64,000 nt of DNA from Liolophura sinensis (Eukaryota; Mollusca; Polyplacophora; Chitonida; Chitonidae). The stretch's first letter is position 1, and each line of letters opens with the position of its first letter. Where the stretch lies: positions 62,001 to 126,000 of the forward strand of contig NW_027017997.1 in assembly GCF_032854445.1 (NCBI RefSeq), written 5' to 3'. This document shows positions 1 through 11,300 of this stretch, one piece after another. Position numbers and translations under genes: made by a program. Under the pieces are notes generated by a model. It was not told the origin of the DNA and made no database searches. It saw only the letters and a list, made by a program, of their open reading frames with translations.

Positions 1-643
1 TGCAATTTTTCAACGGCTGGAGATGCCTGGCCCAATTGCGCATCTTTTGGCACCTTATTGATGTGGGTCAGTGTTCAATTGTACTTTTTACAGCAGACTG
101 TATCAAGTACCTTGTTGTTTTTATATACAAATGGTGTGGTTTTTCAACATGTAGATAAAGACATTGAGTTTGTCTTCGACTTAGAAGTAAGACAATTGCT
201 GGATGAGTTAAATGGGCTTGGCCCAAAGATTTGACGTCTTCTGGGCTACCGAAGGGCACATAACTTATAATAAAAAGTTGAATATAGTAATGACCAGTCG
301 CGATATTACATAGTAAATGTAGCCGAATTTAATTAGCAAAAAGCCCAGGCAAAAATCCCAAAGTGGAAAAACTGTTCCAATGCTGCTGGTAAGAGGCTAA
401 TCCGACGTATTTTGTGACGAGAAATCGAATGGTGCAAACCGCGTTGCTCTCCGACCAATACTTTTGGCTGTAGCGACAATTGAATGAGCATTTATGTGAA
501 AATCACGTGACCAGCAACGGCTCTTACTCCATGGAAACCAAGGAAATTTGCAATTTTTCAACAGCTGGAGATGCCTGGCCCAATTGCGCATCTTTTGGCA
601 CCTTATTGATGTGGGTCAGTGTTCAATTGTACTTTTTACAGCA

Positions 644-675
644 GACTGTATCAAGTACCTTGTTGTTTTTATATA
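644..675 (-). promoter_or_regulatory. Minus-strand TATA-like element with an initiator-like site (representative)
   Basis: On the minus strand TATATAAAAA begins at 675 and reads toward 666. A CAGTC initiator-like pentamer lies at 648-644, placing its A 28 bp downstream of the first T. That matches the usual TATA-to-start spacing, and CAGTC agrees with the core of the arthropod initiator TCAGTY. An ATG follows about 56 nt further on at 591-589. The element recurs in nearly every unit; GTTTTCATATAC near 23,134 and 26,422 breaks it. AT-rich satellites produce such matches by chance, so this is only a candidate core promoter. Confidence 0.2.
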
Positions 676-760
676 CAAATGGTGTGGTTTTTCAACATGT
701 AGATAAAGACATTGAGTTTGTCTTCGACTTAGAAGTAAGACAATTGCTGGATGAGTTAAA

Positions 761-773
761 TGGGCTTGGCCCA
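761..773. other. Short hairpin TGGGC-TTG-GCCCA (representative)
   Basis: This is a perfect 5-bp stem with a 3-base loop, present in most units. A few units alter it, for example AAATATGCTTGG near 4,047, 16,651, 30,351 and 31,996, GGGTTTGG near 9,531 and 13,915, and GGCTTTGCCC near 41,317. There is no T-run directly after it, so it does not look like a bacterial-type terminator. Its function is unknown. Confidence 0.3.
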
Positions 774-944
774 AAGATTTGACGTCTTCTGGGCTACCGA
801 AGGGCACATAACTTATAATCAAAAGTTGATTATAGTAATGACCAGTCGCGATATTACATAGTAAATGTAGCCGAATTGAATTAGCAAAAAGCCCAGGCAA
901 AAATCCCAAAGTGGAAAAACTGTTCCAATGCTGCTGGTAAGAGG

Positions 945-1139
945 CTAATCCGACGTATTTTGTGACGAGAAATCGAATGGTGCAAACCGCGTTGCTCTCC
1001 GACCAATACTTTTGGCTGTAGCGACAATTGAATGAGCATTTATGTGAAAATCACGTGACCAGCAACGGCTCTTACTCCATGGAAACCAAGGAAATTTGCA
1101 ATTTTTCAACAGCTGGAGATGCCTGGCCCAATTGCGCAT
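945..1139 (-). other. 64-codon ATG-initiated minus-strand ORF within the unit (representative; probably non-coding)
   Basis: The ORF begins MRNWARHLQLL and ends SSQNTSD. It spans the unit boundary and starts about 56 nt downstream of the candidate initiator site in the next unit. It is intact in roughly half of the units. In the common CCTAAC subfamily the codon for the tryptophan in RCW becomes TAG, truncating the product to about 26 residues. I see no recognisable domain or signal peptide. Loss in half of the copies argues against a maintained protein. Confidence 0.15.
1051..1058. promoter_or_regulatory. Invariant E-box palindrome, one per unit (representative)
   Basis: Each unit carries CACGTG at unit positions 504-509, preceded by AAAATCA. 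One subfamily makes the 8-bp palindrome TCACGTGA, and the others have TCACGTGC. This is the core bound by bHLH proteins of the USF/MYC/TFE/Cbf1 type, and ATCACGTG also fits the budding-yeast CDEI consensus RTCACRTG. In the units I read the core is broken only once, near 62,976 (ATTACGTG). The motif is visible in the sequence; binding by any protein is inference. Confidence 0.3.
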
Positions 1140-3109
1140 CTTTTGGCACCTTATTGATGTGGGTCAGTGTTTAATTGTACTTTTTACAGCAGACTGTATC
1201 AAGTACCTTGTTGTTTTTATATACAAATGGTGTGGTTTTTCAACATGTAGATAAAGACATTGAGTTTGTCTTCGACTTAGAAGTAAGACAATTGCTGGAT
1301 GAGTTAAATGGGCTTGGCCCAAAGATTTGACGTCTTCTGGGCTACCGAAGGGCACATAACTTATAATCAAAAGTTGAATATAGTAATGACCAGTCGCGAT
1401 ATTACATAGTAAATGTAGCCGAATTGAATTAGCAAAAAGCCCAGGCAAAAATCCCAAAGTGGAAAAACTGTTCCAATGCTGCTGGTAAGAGGCTAATCCG
1501 ACGTATTTTGTGACGAGAAATCGAATGGTGCAAACTGCGTTGCTCTCCGACCAAAACTTATGGCTGTAGCTACAATTGAATGAGCATTTATGTGAAAATC
1601 ACGTGCCTAACAACGGCTCTTACTCCATGGAAACCAAGGAAATTTGCAATTTTTCCACAGCTGGAGATGCCTGGCCCAATTGCGCATCTTTTGGCACCTT
1701 ATTGATGTGGGTCAGTGTTTAATTGTACTTTTTACAGCAGACTGTATCAAGTACCTTGTGTTTTTTATATACAAATGGTGTGGTTTTTCAACATGTAGAT
1801 AAAGACATTGAGTTTGTCTTCGACTTAGAAGTAAGACAATTGCTGGATGAGTTAAATGGGCTTGGCCCAAAGATTTGACGTCTTCTGGGCTACCGAAGGG
1901 CACATAACTTATAATCAAAAGTTGACTATAGTAATGACCAGTCGCGATATTACATAGTAAATGTAGCCGAATTGAATTAGCAAAAAGCCCAGGCAAAAAT
2001 CCCAAAGTGGAAAAACTGTTCCAATGCTGCTGGTAAGAGGCTAATCCGACGTATTTTGTGACGAGAAATCGAATGGTGCAAACCGCGTTGCTCTCCGACC
2101 AATACTTTTGGCTGTAGCGACATATGAATGAGCATTTATGTGAAAATCACGTGACCAGCAACGGCTCTTGCTCCATGGAAACCAAGGAAATTTGCAATTT
2201 TTCAACAGCTGGAGATGCCTGGCCCAATTGCGCATCTTTTGGCACCTTATTGATGTGCGTCAGTGTTCAATTGTACTTTTTACAGCAGACTGTATCAAGT
2301 ACCTTGTTGTTTTTATATACAAATGGTGTGGTTTTTCAACATGTAGATAAAGACATTGAGTTTGTCTTCGACTTAGAAGTAAGACAATTGCTGGATGAGT
2401 TAAATGGGCTTGGCCCAAAGATTTGACGTCTTCTGGGCTACCGAAGGGCACATAACTTATAATCAAAAGTTGATTATAGTAATGACCAGTCGCGATATTA
2501 CATAGTAAATGTAGCCGAATTGAATTAGCAAAAAGCCCATGCAAAAATCCAAAAGTGGAAAAACTGTTCCAATGCTGCTGATAAGAGGCTAATCCGATGT
2601 ATTTTGTGACGAGAAATCGAATGGTGCAAACCGCGTTGCTCTCCGACCAATACTTTTGGCTGTAGCGACAATTGAATGAGCATTTATGTGAAAATCACGT
2701 GACCAGCAACGGCTCTTACTCCATGGAAACCAAGGAAATTTGCAATTTTTCAACAGCTGGAGATGCCTGGCCCAATTGCGCATCTTTTGGCACCTTATTG
2801 ATGTGGGTCAGTGTTCAATTGTACTTTTTACAGCAGACTGTATCAAGTACCTTGTTGTTTTTATATACGAATGGTGTGGTTTTTCAACATGTAGATAAAG
2901 ACATTGAGTTTGTCTTCGACTTAGAAGTAAGACAATTGCTGGATGAGTTAAATGGGCTTGGCCCAAAGATTTGACGTCTTCTGGGCTACCGAAGGGCACA
3001 TAACTTATAATCAAAAGTTGAATATAGTAATGACCAGTCGCGATATTACATAGTAAATGTAGCCGAATTGAATTAGCAAAAAGCCCAGGCAAAAATCCCA
3101 AAGTGGAAA

Positions 3110-5330
3110 AACTGTTCCAATGCTGCTGATAAGAGGCTAATCCGATGTATTTTGTGACGAGAAATCGAATGGTGCAAACCGCGTTGCTCTCCGACCAATA
3201 CTTTTGGCTGTAGCGACAATTGAATGAGCATTTATGTGAAAATCACGTGACCAGCAACGGCTCTTACTCCATGGAAACCAAGGAAATTTGCAATTTTTCA
3301 ACAGCTGGAGATGCCTGGCCCAATTGCGCATCTTTTGGCACCTTATTGATGTGGGTAAGTGTTCAATTGTACTTTTTACAGCAGACTGTATCAAGTACCT
3401 TGTTGTTTTTATATACAAATGGTGTGGTTTTTCAACATGTAGATAAAGACATTGAGTTTGTCTTCGACTTAGAAGTAAGACAATTGCTGGATGAGTTAAA
3501 TGGGCTTGGCCCAAAGATTTGACGTCTTCTGGGCTACCGAAGGGCACATAACTTATAATAAAAAGTTGAATATAGTAATGACCAGTCGCGATATTACATA
3601 GTAAATGTAGCCGAATTTAATTAGCAAAAAGCCCAGGCAAAAATCCCAAAGTGGAAAAACTGTTCCAATGCTGCTGGTAAGAGGCTAATCCGACGTATTT
3701 TGTGACGAGAAATCGAATGGTGCAAACCGCGTTGCTCTCCGACCAATACTTTTGGCTGTAGCGACAATTGAATGAGCATTTATGTGAAAATCACGTGACC
3801 AGCAACGGCTCTTACTCCATGGAAACCAAGGAAATTTGCAATTTTTCAACAGCTGGAGATGCCTGGCCCAATTGCGCATCTTTTGGCACCTTATTGATGT
3901 GGGTCAGTGTTCAATTGTACTTTTTACAGCAGACTGTATCAAGTACCTTGTTGTTTTTATATACAAATGGTGTGGTTTTTCAACATGTAGATAAAGACAT
4001 TGAGTTTGTCTTCGACTTAGAAATAAGACAATTGCTGGATGAGTTAAATATGCTTGGCCCAAAGATTTGACGTCTTCTGGGCTACCGAAGGGCACATAAC
4101 TTATAATCAAAAGTTGAATATAGTAATGACCAGTCGCGATATTATATAGTAAATGTAGCCGAATTTAATTAGCAAAAAGCCCAGGCAAAAATCCCAAATT
4201 GGAAAAACTGTTCCAATGCTGCTGGTAAGAGGCTAATCCGCCGTATTTTGTGACGAGAAATCGAATGGTGCAAACCGCGTTGCTCTCCGACCAATACTTT
4301 TGGCTGTAGCGACAATTGAATGAGCATTTATGTGAAAATCACGTGCCTAACGACAGCTCTTACTCCATGGAAACCAAGGAAATTTGCAATTTTTCAACAG
4401 CTGGAGATGCCTGGCCCAATTGCGCATCTTTTGGCACCTTATTGATGTGGGTCAGTGTTTAATTGTACTTTTTACAGCAGACTGTATCAAGTACCTTGTG
4501 TTTTTTATATACAAATGGTGTGGTTTTTCAACATGTAGATAAAGACATTGAGTTTGTCTTCGACTTAGAAGTAAGACAATTGCTGGATGAGTTAAATGGG
4601 CTTGGCCCAAATATTTGACGTCTTCTGGGCTACCGAAGGGCACATAACTTATAATCAAAAGTTGATTATAGTAATGACCAGTCGCGATATTACATAGTAA
4701 TTGTAGCCGAATTGAATTAGCAAAAAGCCCAGGCAAAAATCCAAAAGTGGAAAAACTGTTCCAATGCTGCTGATAAGAGGCTAATCCGACGTATTTTGTG
4801 ACGAGAAATCGAATGGTGCAAACCGCGTTGCTCTCCGACCAATACTTTTGGCTGTAGCGACAATTGAATGAGCATTCATGTGAAAATCACGTGCCCAGCA
4901 ACGGCTCTTACTCCATGGAAACCAAGGAAATTTCCAATTTTTCAACAGCTGGAGATGCCTGGCCCAATTGCGCATCTTTTGGCACCTTATTGATGTGGGT
5001 CAGTGTTCAATTGTACTTTTTACAGCAGACTGTATCAAGTACCTTGTTGTTTTTATATACAAATGGTGTGGTTTTTCAACATGTAGATAAAGACATTGAG
5101 TTTGTCTTCGACTTAGAAGTAAGACAATTGCTGGATGAGTTAAATGGGCTTGGCCCAAAGATTTGACGTCTTCTGGGCTACCGAAGGGCACATAACTTAT
5201 AATAAAAAGTTGAATATAGTAATGACCAGTCGCGATATTACATAGTAAATGTAGCCGAATTGAATTAGCAAAAAGCCCAGGCAAAAATCCCAAAGTGGAA
5301 AAACTGTTCCAATGCTGCTGGTAAGAGGCT
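3110..5330. repeat. Four-unit segment with a distant copy 23 units (12,604 bp) downstream, copy 1
   Basis: The segment shares rare variants with 15,714-17,934 at a constant offset of 12,604 bp. Examples are GATGTATT near 3,144/15,748, AAATAAGACAATTG near 4,021/16,625, AAATATGCTTGG near 4,047/16,651, AAATTGGAAAA near 4,197/16,801, TAATTGTAGCC near 4,698/17,302, GCATTCATGTG near 4,873/17,477 and GAAATTTCCAATT near 4,927/17,531. The two copies have since diverged at a few sites, such as GGGTAAGTG (3,357, only here) and CAAATATTTG (near 4,610, only here). This points to an older exchange than the near-identical tandem blocks. Confidence 0.85.
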
Positions 5331-8300
5331 AATCCGACGTATTTAGTGACGAGAAATCGAATGGTGCAAACCGCGTTGCTCTCCGACCAACACTTATGGC
5401 TGTAGCTACAATTGAATGAGCATTTATGTGAAAATCACGTGCCTAACAACGGCTCTTACTCCATGGAAACCAAGGAAATTTGCAATTTTTCAACAGCTGG
5501 AGATGCCTGGCCCAATTGCGCATCTTTTTGCACCTTATTGATGTGGGTCAGTGTTTAATTGTACTTTTTACAGCAGACTGTATCAAGTACCTTGTTGTTT
5601 TTATATACAAATGGTGTGGTTTTTCAACATGTAGATAAAGACATTGAGTTTGTCTTCGACTTAGAAGTAAGACAATTGCTGGATGAGTTAAATGGGCTTG
5701 GCCCAAAGATTTGACGTCTTCTGGGCTACCGAAGGGCACATAACTTATAATCAAAAGTTGAATATAGTAATGACCAGTCGCGATATTACATAGTAAATGT
5801 AGCCGAATTGAATTAGCAAAAAGCCCAGGCAAAAATCCCAAAGTGGAAAAACTGTTCCAATGCTGCTGGTAAGAGGCTAATCCGACGTATTTTGTGACGA
5901 GAAATCGAATGGTGCAAACTGCGTTGCTCTCCGACCAAAACTTATGGCTGTAGCTACAATTGAATGAGCATTTATGTGAAAATCACGTGCCTAACAACGG
6001 CTCTTACTCCATGGAAACCAAGGAAATTTGCAATTTTTCAACAGCTGGAGATGCCTGGCCCAATTGCGCATCTTTTGGCACCTTATTGATGTGGGTCAGT
6101 GTTTAATTGTACTTTTTACAGCAGACTGTATCAAGTACCTTGTGTTTTTTATATACAAATGGTGTGGTTTTTCAACATGTAGATAAAGACATTGAGTTTG
6201 TCTTCGACTTAGAAGTAAGACAATTGCTGGATGAGTTAAATGGGCTTGGCCCAAAGATTTGACGTCTTCTGGGCTACCGAAGGGCACATAACTTATAATC
6301 AAAAGTTGACTATAGTAATGACCAGTCGCGATATTACATAGTAAATGTAGCCGAATTTAATTAGCAAAAAGCCCAGGCAAAAATCCAAAAGTGGAAAAAC
6401 TGTTTCAATGCTGCTGGTAAGAGGCTAATCCGACGTATTTTGTGACGAGAAATCGAATGGTGCAAACCGCGTTGCTCTCCGACCAATACTTTTGGCTGTA
6501 GCGACAATTGAATGATCATTTATGTGAAAATCACGTGCCCAGCAACGGCTCTTACTCCATGGAAACCAAGGAAATTTGCAATTTTTCAACAGCTGGAGAT
6601 GCCTGGCCCAATTGCGCATCTTTTGGCACCTTATTGATGTGGGTCAGTGTTTAATTGTACTTTTTACGGCAGACTGTATCAAGTACCTTGTGTTTTTTAT
6701 ATACAAATGGTGTGGTTTTTCAACATGTAGATAAAGACATTGAGTTTGTCTTCGACTTAGAAGTAAGACAATTGCTGGATGAGTTAAATGGGCTTGGCCC
6801 AAAGATTTGACGTCTTCTGGGCTACCGAAGGGCACATAACTTATAATCAAAAGTTGACTATAGTAATGACCAGTCGCGATATTACATAGTAAATGTAGCC
6901 GAATTGAATTAGCAAAAAGCCCAGGCAAAAATCCCAAAGTGGAAAAACTGTTCCAATGCTGCTGGTAAGAGGCTAATCCGACGTATTTTGTGACGAGAAA
7001 TCGAATGGTGCAAACCGCGTTGCTCTCCGACCAATACTTTTGGCTGTAGCGACAATTGAATGAGCATTTATGTGAAAATCACGTGACCAGCAACGGCTCT
7101 TACTCCATGGAAACCAAGGAAATTTGCAATTTTTCAACAGCTGGAGATGCCTGGCCCAATTGCGCACCTTTTGGCACCTTATTGATGTGGGTCAGTGTTT
7201 AATTGTACTTTTTACAGCAGACTGTATCAAGTACCTTGTGTTTTTTATATACAAATGGTGTGGTTTTTCAACATGTAGATAAAGACATTGAGTTTGTCTT
7301 CGACTTAGAAGTAAGACAATTGCTGGATGAGTTAAATGGGCTTGGCCCAAAGATTTGACGTCTTCTGGGCTACCGAAGGGCACATAACTTATAATCAAAA
7401 GTTGATTATAGTAATGACCAGTCGCGATATTACATAGTAAATGTAGCCGAATTGAATTAGCAAAAAGCCCAGGCAAAAATCCCAAAGTGGAAAAACTGTT
7501 CCAATGCTGCTGGTAAGAGGCTAATCCGACGTATTTTGTGACGAGAAATCGAATGGTGCAAACCGCGTTGCTCTCCGACCAATACTTTTGGCTGTAGCGA
7601 CAATTGAATGAGCATTTATGTGAAAATCACGTGACCAGCAACGGCTCTTACTCCATGGAAACCAAGGAAATTTGCAAATTTTCAACAGCTGGAGATGCCT
7701 GGCCCAATTGCGCATCTTTTGGCACCTTATTGATGTGGGTCAGTGTTTAATTGTACTTTTTACAGCAGACTGTATCAAGTACCTTGTGTTTTTTATATAC
7801 AAATGGTGTGGTTTTTCAACATGTAGATAAAGACATTGAGTTTGTCTTCGACTTAGAAGTAAGACAATTGCTGGATGAGTTAAATGGGCTTGGCCCAAAG
7901 ATTTGACGTCTTCTGGGCTACCGAAGGGCACATAACTTATAATCAAAAGTTGATTATAGTAATGACCAGTCGCGATATTACATAGTAAATGTAGCCGAAT
8001 TGAATTAGCAAAAAGCCCAGGCAAAAATCCAAAAGTGGAAAAACTGTTCCAATGCTGCTGATAAGAGGCTAATCCGACGTATTTTGTGACGAGAAATCGA
8101 ATGGTGCAAACCGCGTTGCTCTCCGACCAATACTTTTGGCTGTAGCGACAATTGAATGAGCATTTATGTGAAAATCACGTGCCTAACAACGGCTCTTACT
8201 CCAAGGGAACCAAGGAAATTTGCAATTTTTCAACAGCTGGAGATGCCTGGCCCAATTGCGCATCTTTTGGCACCTTATTGAAGTGGGTCAGTGTTCAATT

Positions 8301-11300
8301 GTACTTTTTACAGCAGACTGTATCAAGTACCTTGTGTTTTTTATATACAAATGGTGTGGTTTTTCAACATGTAGATAAAGACATTGAGTTTGTCTTCGAC
8401 TTAGAAGTAAGACAATTGCTGGATGAGTTAAATGGGCTTGGCCCAAAGATTTGACGTCTTCTGGGCTACCGAAGGGCACATAACTTATAATCAAAAGTTG
8501 AATATAGTAATGACCAGTCGCGATATTACATAGTAAATGTAGCCGAATTGAATTAGCAAAAAGCCCAGGCAAAAATCCCAAAGTGGAAAAACTGTTCCAA
8601 TGCTGCTGATAAGAGGCTAATCCGACGTATTTTGTGACGAGAAATCGAATGGTGCAAACCGCGTTGCTCTCCGACCAATACTTTTGGCTGTAGCGACATA
8701 TGAATGAGCATTTATGTGAAAATCACGTGCCTAACAACGGCTCTTACTCCAAGGGAACCAAGGAAATTTGCAATTTTTCAACAGCTGGAGATGCCTGGCC
8801 CAATTGCGCATCTTTTGGCACCTTATTGATGTGGGTCAGTGTTTAATTGTACTTTTTACAGCAGACTGTATCAAGTACCTTGTTGTTTTTATATACAAAT
8901 GGTGTGGTTTTTCAACATGTAGATAAAGACATTGAGTTTGTCTTCGACTTAGAAGTAAGACAATTGCTGGATGAGTTAAATGGGCTTGGCCCAAAGATTT
9001 GACGTCTTCTGGGCTACCGAAGGGCACATAACTTATAATCAAAAGTTGATTATAGTAATGACCAGTCGCGATATTATATAGTAAATGTAGCCGAATTGAA
9101 TTAGCAAAAAGCCCAGGCAAAAATCCAAAAGTGGAAAAACTGTTCCAATGCTGCTGGTAAGAGGCTAATCCGACGTATTTAGTGACGAGAAATCGAATGG
9201 TGCAAACCGCGTTGCTCTCCGACCAACACTTATGGCTGTAGCTACAATTGAATGAGCATTTATGTGAAAATCACGTGCCTAACAACGGCTCTTACTCCAT
9301 GGAAACCAAGGAAATTTGCAATTTTTCAACAGCTGGAGATGCCTGGCCCAATTGCGCATCTTTTTGCACCTTATTGATGTGGGTCAGTGTTTAATTGTAC
9401 TTTTTACAGCAGACTGTATCAAGTACCTTGTTGTTTTTATATACAAATGGTGTGGTTTTTCAACATGTAGATAAAGACATTGAGTTTGTCTTCGACTTAG
9501 AAGTAAGACAATTGCTGGATGAGTTAAATGGGTTTGGCCCAAAGATTTGACGTCTTCTGGGCTACCGAAGGGCACATAACTTATAATCAAAAGTTGAATA
9601 TAGTAATGACCAGTCGCGATATTACATAGTAAATGTAGCCGAATTGAATTAGCAAAAAGCCCAGGCAAAAATCCCAAAGTGGAAAAACTGTTCCAATGCT
9701 GCTGGTAAGAGGCTAATCCGACGTATTTAGTGACGAGAAATCGAATGGTGCAAACCGCGTTGCTCTCCGACCAACACTTATGGCTGTAGCTACAATTGAA
9801 TGAGCATTTATGTGAAAATCACGTGCCTAACAACGGCTCTTACTCCATGGAAACCAAGGAAATTTGCAATTTTTCAACAGCTGGAGATGCCTGGCCCAAT
9901 TGCGCATCTTTTTGCACCTTATTGATGTGGGTCAGTGTTTAATTGTACTTTTTACAGCAGACTGTATCAAGTACCTTGTTGTTTTTATATACAAATGGTG
10001 TGGTTTTTCAACATGTAGATAAAGACATTGAGTTTGTCTTCGACTTAGAAGTAAGACAATTGCTGGATGAGTTAAATGGGCTTGGCCCAAAGATTTGACG
10101 TCTTCTGGGCTACCGAAGGGCACATAACTTATAATCAAAAGTTGAATATAGTAATGACCAGTCGCGATATTACATAGTAAATGTAGCCGAATTGAATTAG
10201 CAAAAAGCCCAGGCAAAAATCCCAAAGTGGAAAAACTGTTCCAATGCTGCTGGTAAGAGGCTAATCCGACGTATTTTGTGACGAGAAATCGAATGGTGCA
10301 AACTGCGTTGCTCTCCGACCAAAACTTATGGCTGTAGCTACAATTGAATGAGCATTTATGTGAAAATCACGTGCCTAACAACGGCTCTTACTCCATGGAA
10401 ACCAAGGAAATTTGCAATTTTTCAACAGCTGGAGATGCCTGGCCCAATTGCGCATCTTTTGGCACCTTATTGATGTGGGTCAGTGTTTAATTGTACTTTT
10501 TACAGCAGACTGTATCAAGTACCTTGTGTTTTTTATATACAAATGGTGTGGTTTTTCAACATGTAGATAAAGACATTGAGTTTGTCTTCGACTTAGAAGT
10601 AAGACAATTGCTGGATGAGTTAAATGGGCTTGGCCCAAAGATTTGACGTCTTCTGGGCTACCGAAGGGCACATAACTTATAATCAAAAGTTGACTATAGT
10701 AATGACCAGTCGCGATATTACATAGTAAATGTAGCCGAATTTAATTAGCAAAAAGCCCAGGCAAAAATCCAAAAGTGGAAAAACTGTTTCAATGCTGCTG
10801 GTAAGAGGCTAATCCGACGTATTTTGTGACGAGAAATCGAATGGTGCAAACCGCGTTGCTCTCCGACCAATACTTTTGGCTGTAGCGACAATTGAATGAT
10901 CATTTATGTGAAAATCACGTGCCCAGCAACGGCTCTTACTCCATGGAAACCAAGGAAATTTGCAATTTTTCAACAGCTGGAGATGCCTGGCCCAATTGCG
11001 CATCTTTTGGCACCTTATTGATGTGGGTCAGTGTTTAATTGTACTTTTTACGGCAGACTGTATCAAGTACCTTGTGTTTTTTATATACAAATGGTGTGGT
11101 TTTTCAACATGTAGATAAAGACATTGAGTTTGTCTTCGACTTAGAAGTAAGACAATTGCTGGATGAGTTAAATGGGCTTGGCCCAAAGATTTGACGTCTT
11201 CTGGGCTACCGAAGGGCACATAACTTATAATCAAAAGTTGACTATAGTAATGACCAGTCGCGATATTACATAGTAAATGTAGCCGAATTGAATTAGCAAA

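Larger units (their letters stand above)
480..782 (+). other. 100-codon plus-strand ORF within the unit (representative; probably non-coding)
   Basis: This open frame crosses a unit boundary and ends QLLDELNGLGPKI. Its first codon is TTG; the first ATG is inside the CCATGG site at 531-533, giving about 83 codons. It is complete in only about a third of the units, because the T allele at unit position 76 turns a CAA codon into TAA in the others. It overlaps the minus-strand frames on the opposite strand. No domain is recognisable, though the central part is hydrophobic. Confidence 0.12.
616..1050 (-). other. Long stop-free minus-strand frame without an ATG (representative; not called as a gene)
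   Basis: From the TGA at 1053-1051 the minus frame is open for 144 codons to the TGA at 618-616, ending in KSTIEH or KSTIKH. Past that single stop the same frame reopens for 74 codons to a TAG. I see no methionine codon anywhere in the 144 codons of the common form, so standard initiation is not possible. Units with T or C at unit position 330 have an in-frame stop (TAA or TGA) partway along. I recognise no protein family in the translation. It may be a chance product of composition or a relic of a sequence that was once coding; sequence conservation here reflects repeat homogenisation. Confidence 0.2.
549..1096 (+). repeat. Representative single repeat unit (548 bp) with landmark map
   Basis: This unit is close to the common form and serves as the coordinate reference (unit position = window position minus 548). 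It contains single PvuII (CAGCTG, 562-567), AatII (GACGTC, 781-786), NruI (TCGCGA, 846-851), PmlI (CACGTG, 1052-1057) and NcoI (CCATGG, 1077-1082) sites. CAATTG occurs four times (581, 624, 741, 1025). Main subfamily positions are 76 (C/T), 116-117 (TG/GT), 282 (A/T/C), 330 (G/T/C), 359 (C/A), 389 (G/A), 459/464/475 (T-T-G, C-A-T or A-A-T) and 510/512/514 (A-C-G, C-T-A or C-C-G). Hand-counted G+C is 222 of 548. No 5S rRNA, tRNA or snRNA signature was seen. Confidence 0.95.

Noticed and set aside
1039-1049. Yeast-type replication origin consensus (ATTTATGTGAA)
   Set aside because: It matches only 9 of 11 positions of WTTTAYRTTTW, which is expected by chance in AT-rich DNA.
3137-3547. 136-codon minus-strand ORF
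   Set aside because: One substitution (GGGTAAGTG at 3,357) removes the TGA between two repeat-internal frames. It is unique to one unit, and the 15.7-kb copy of the same segment has the stop.
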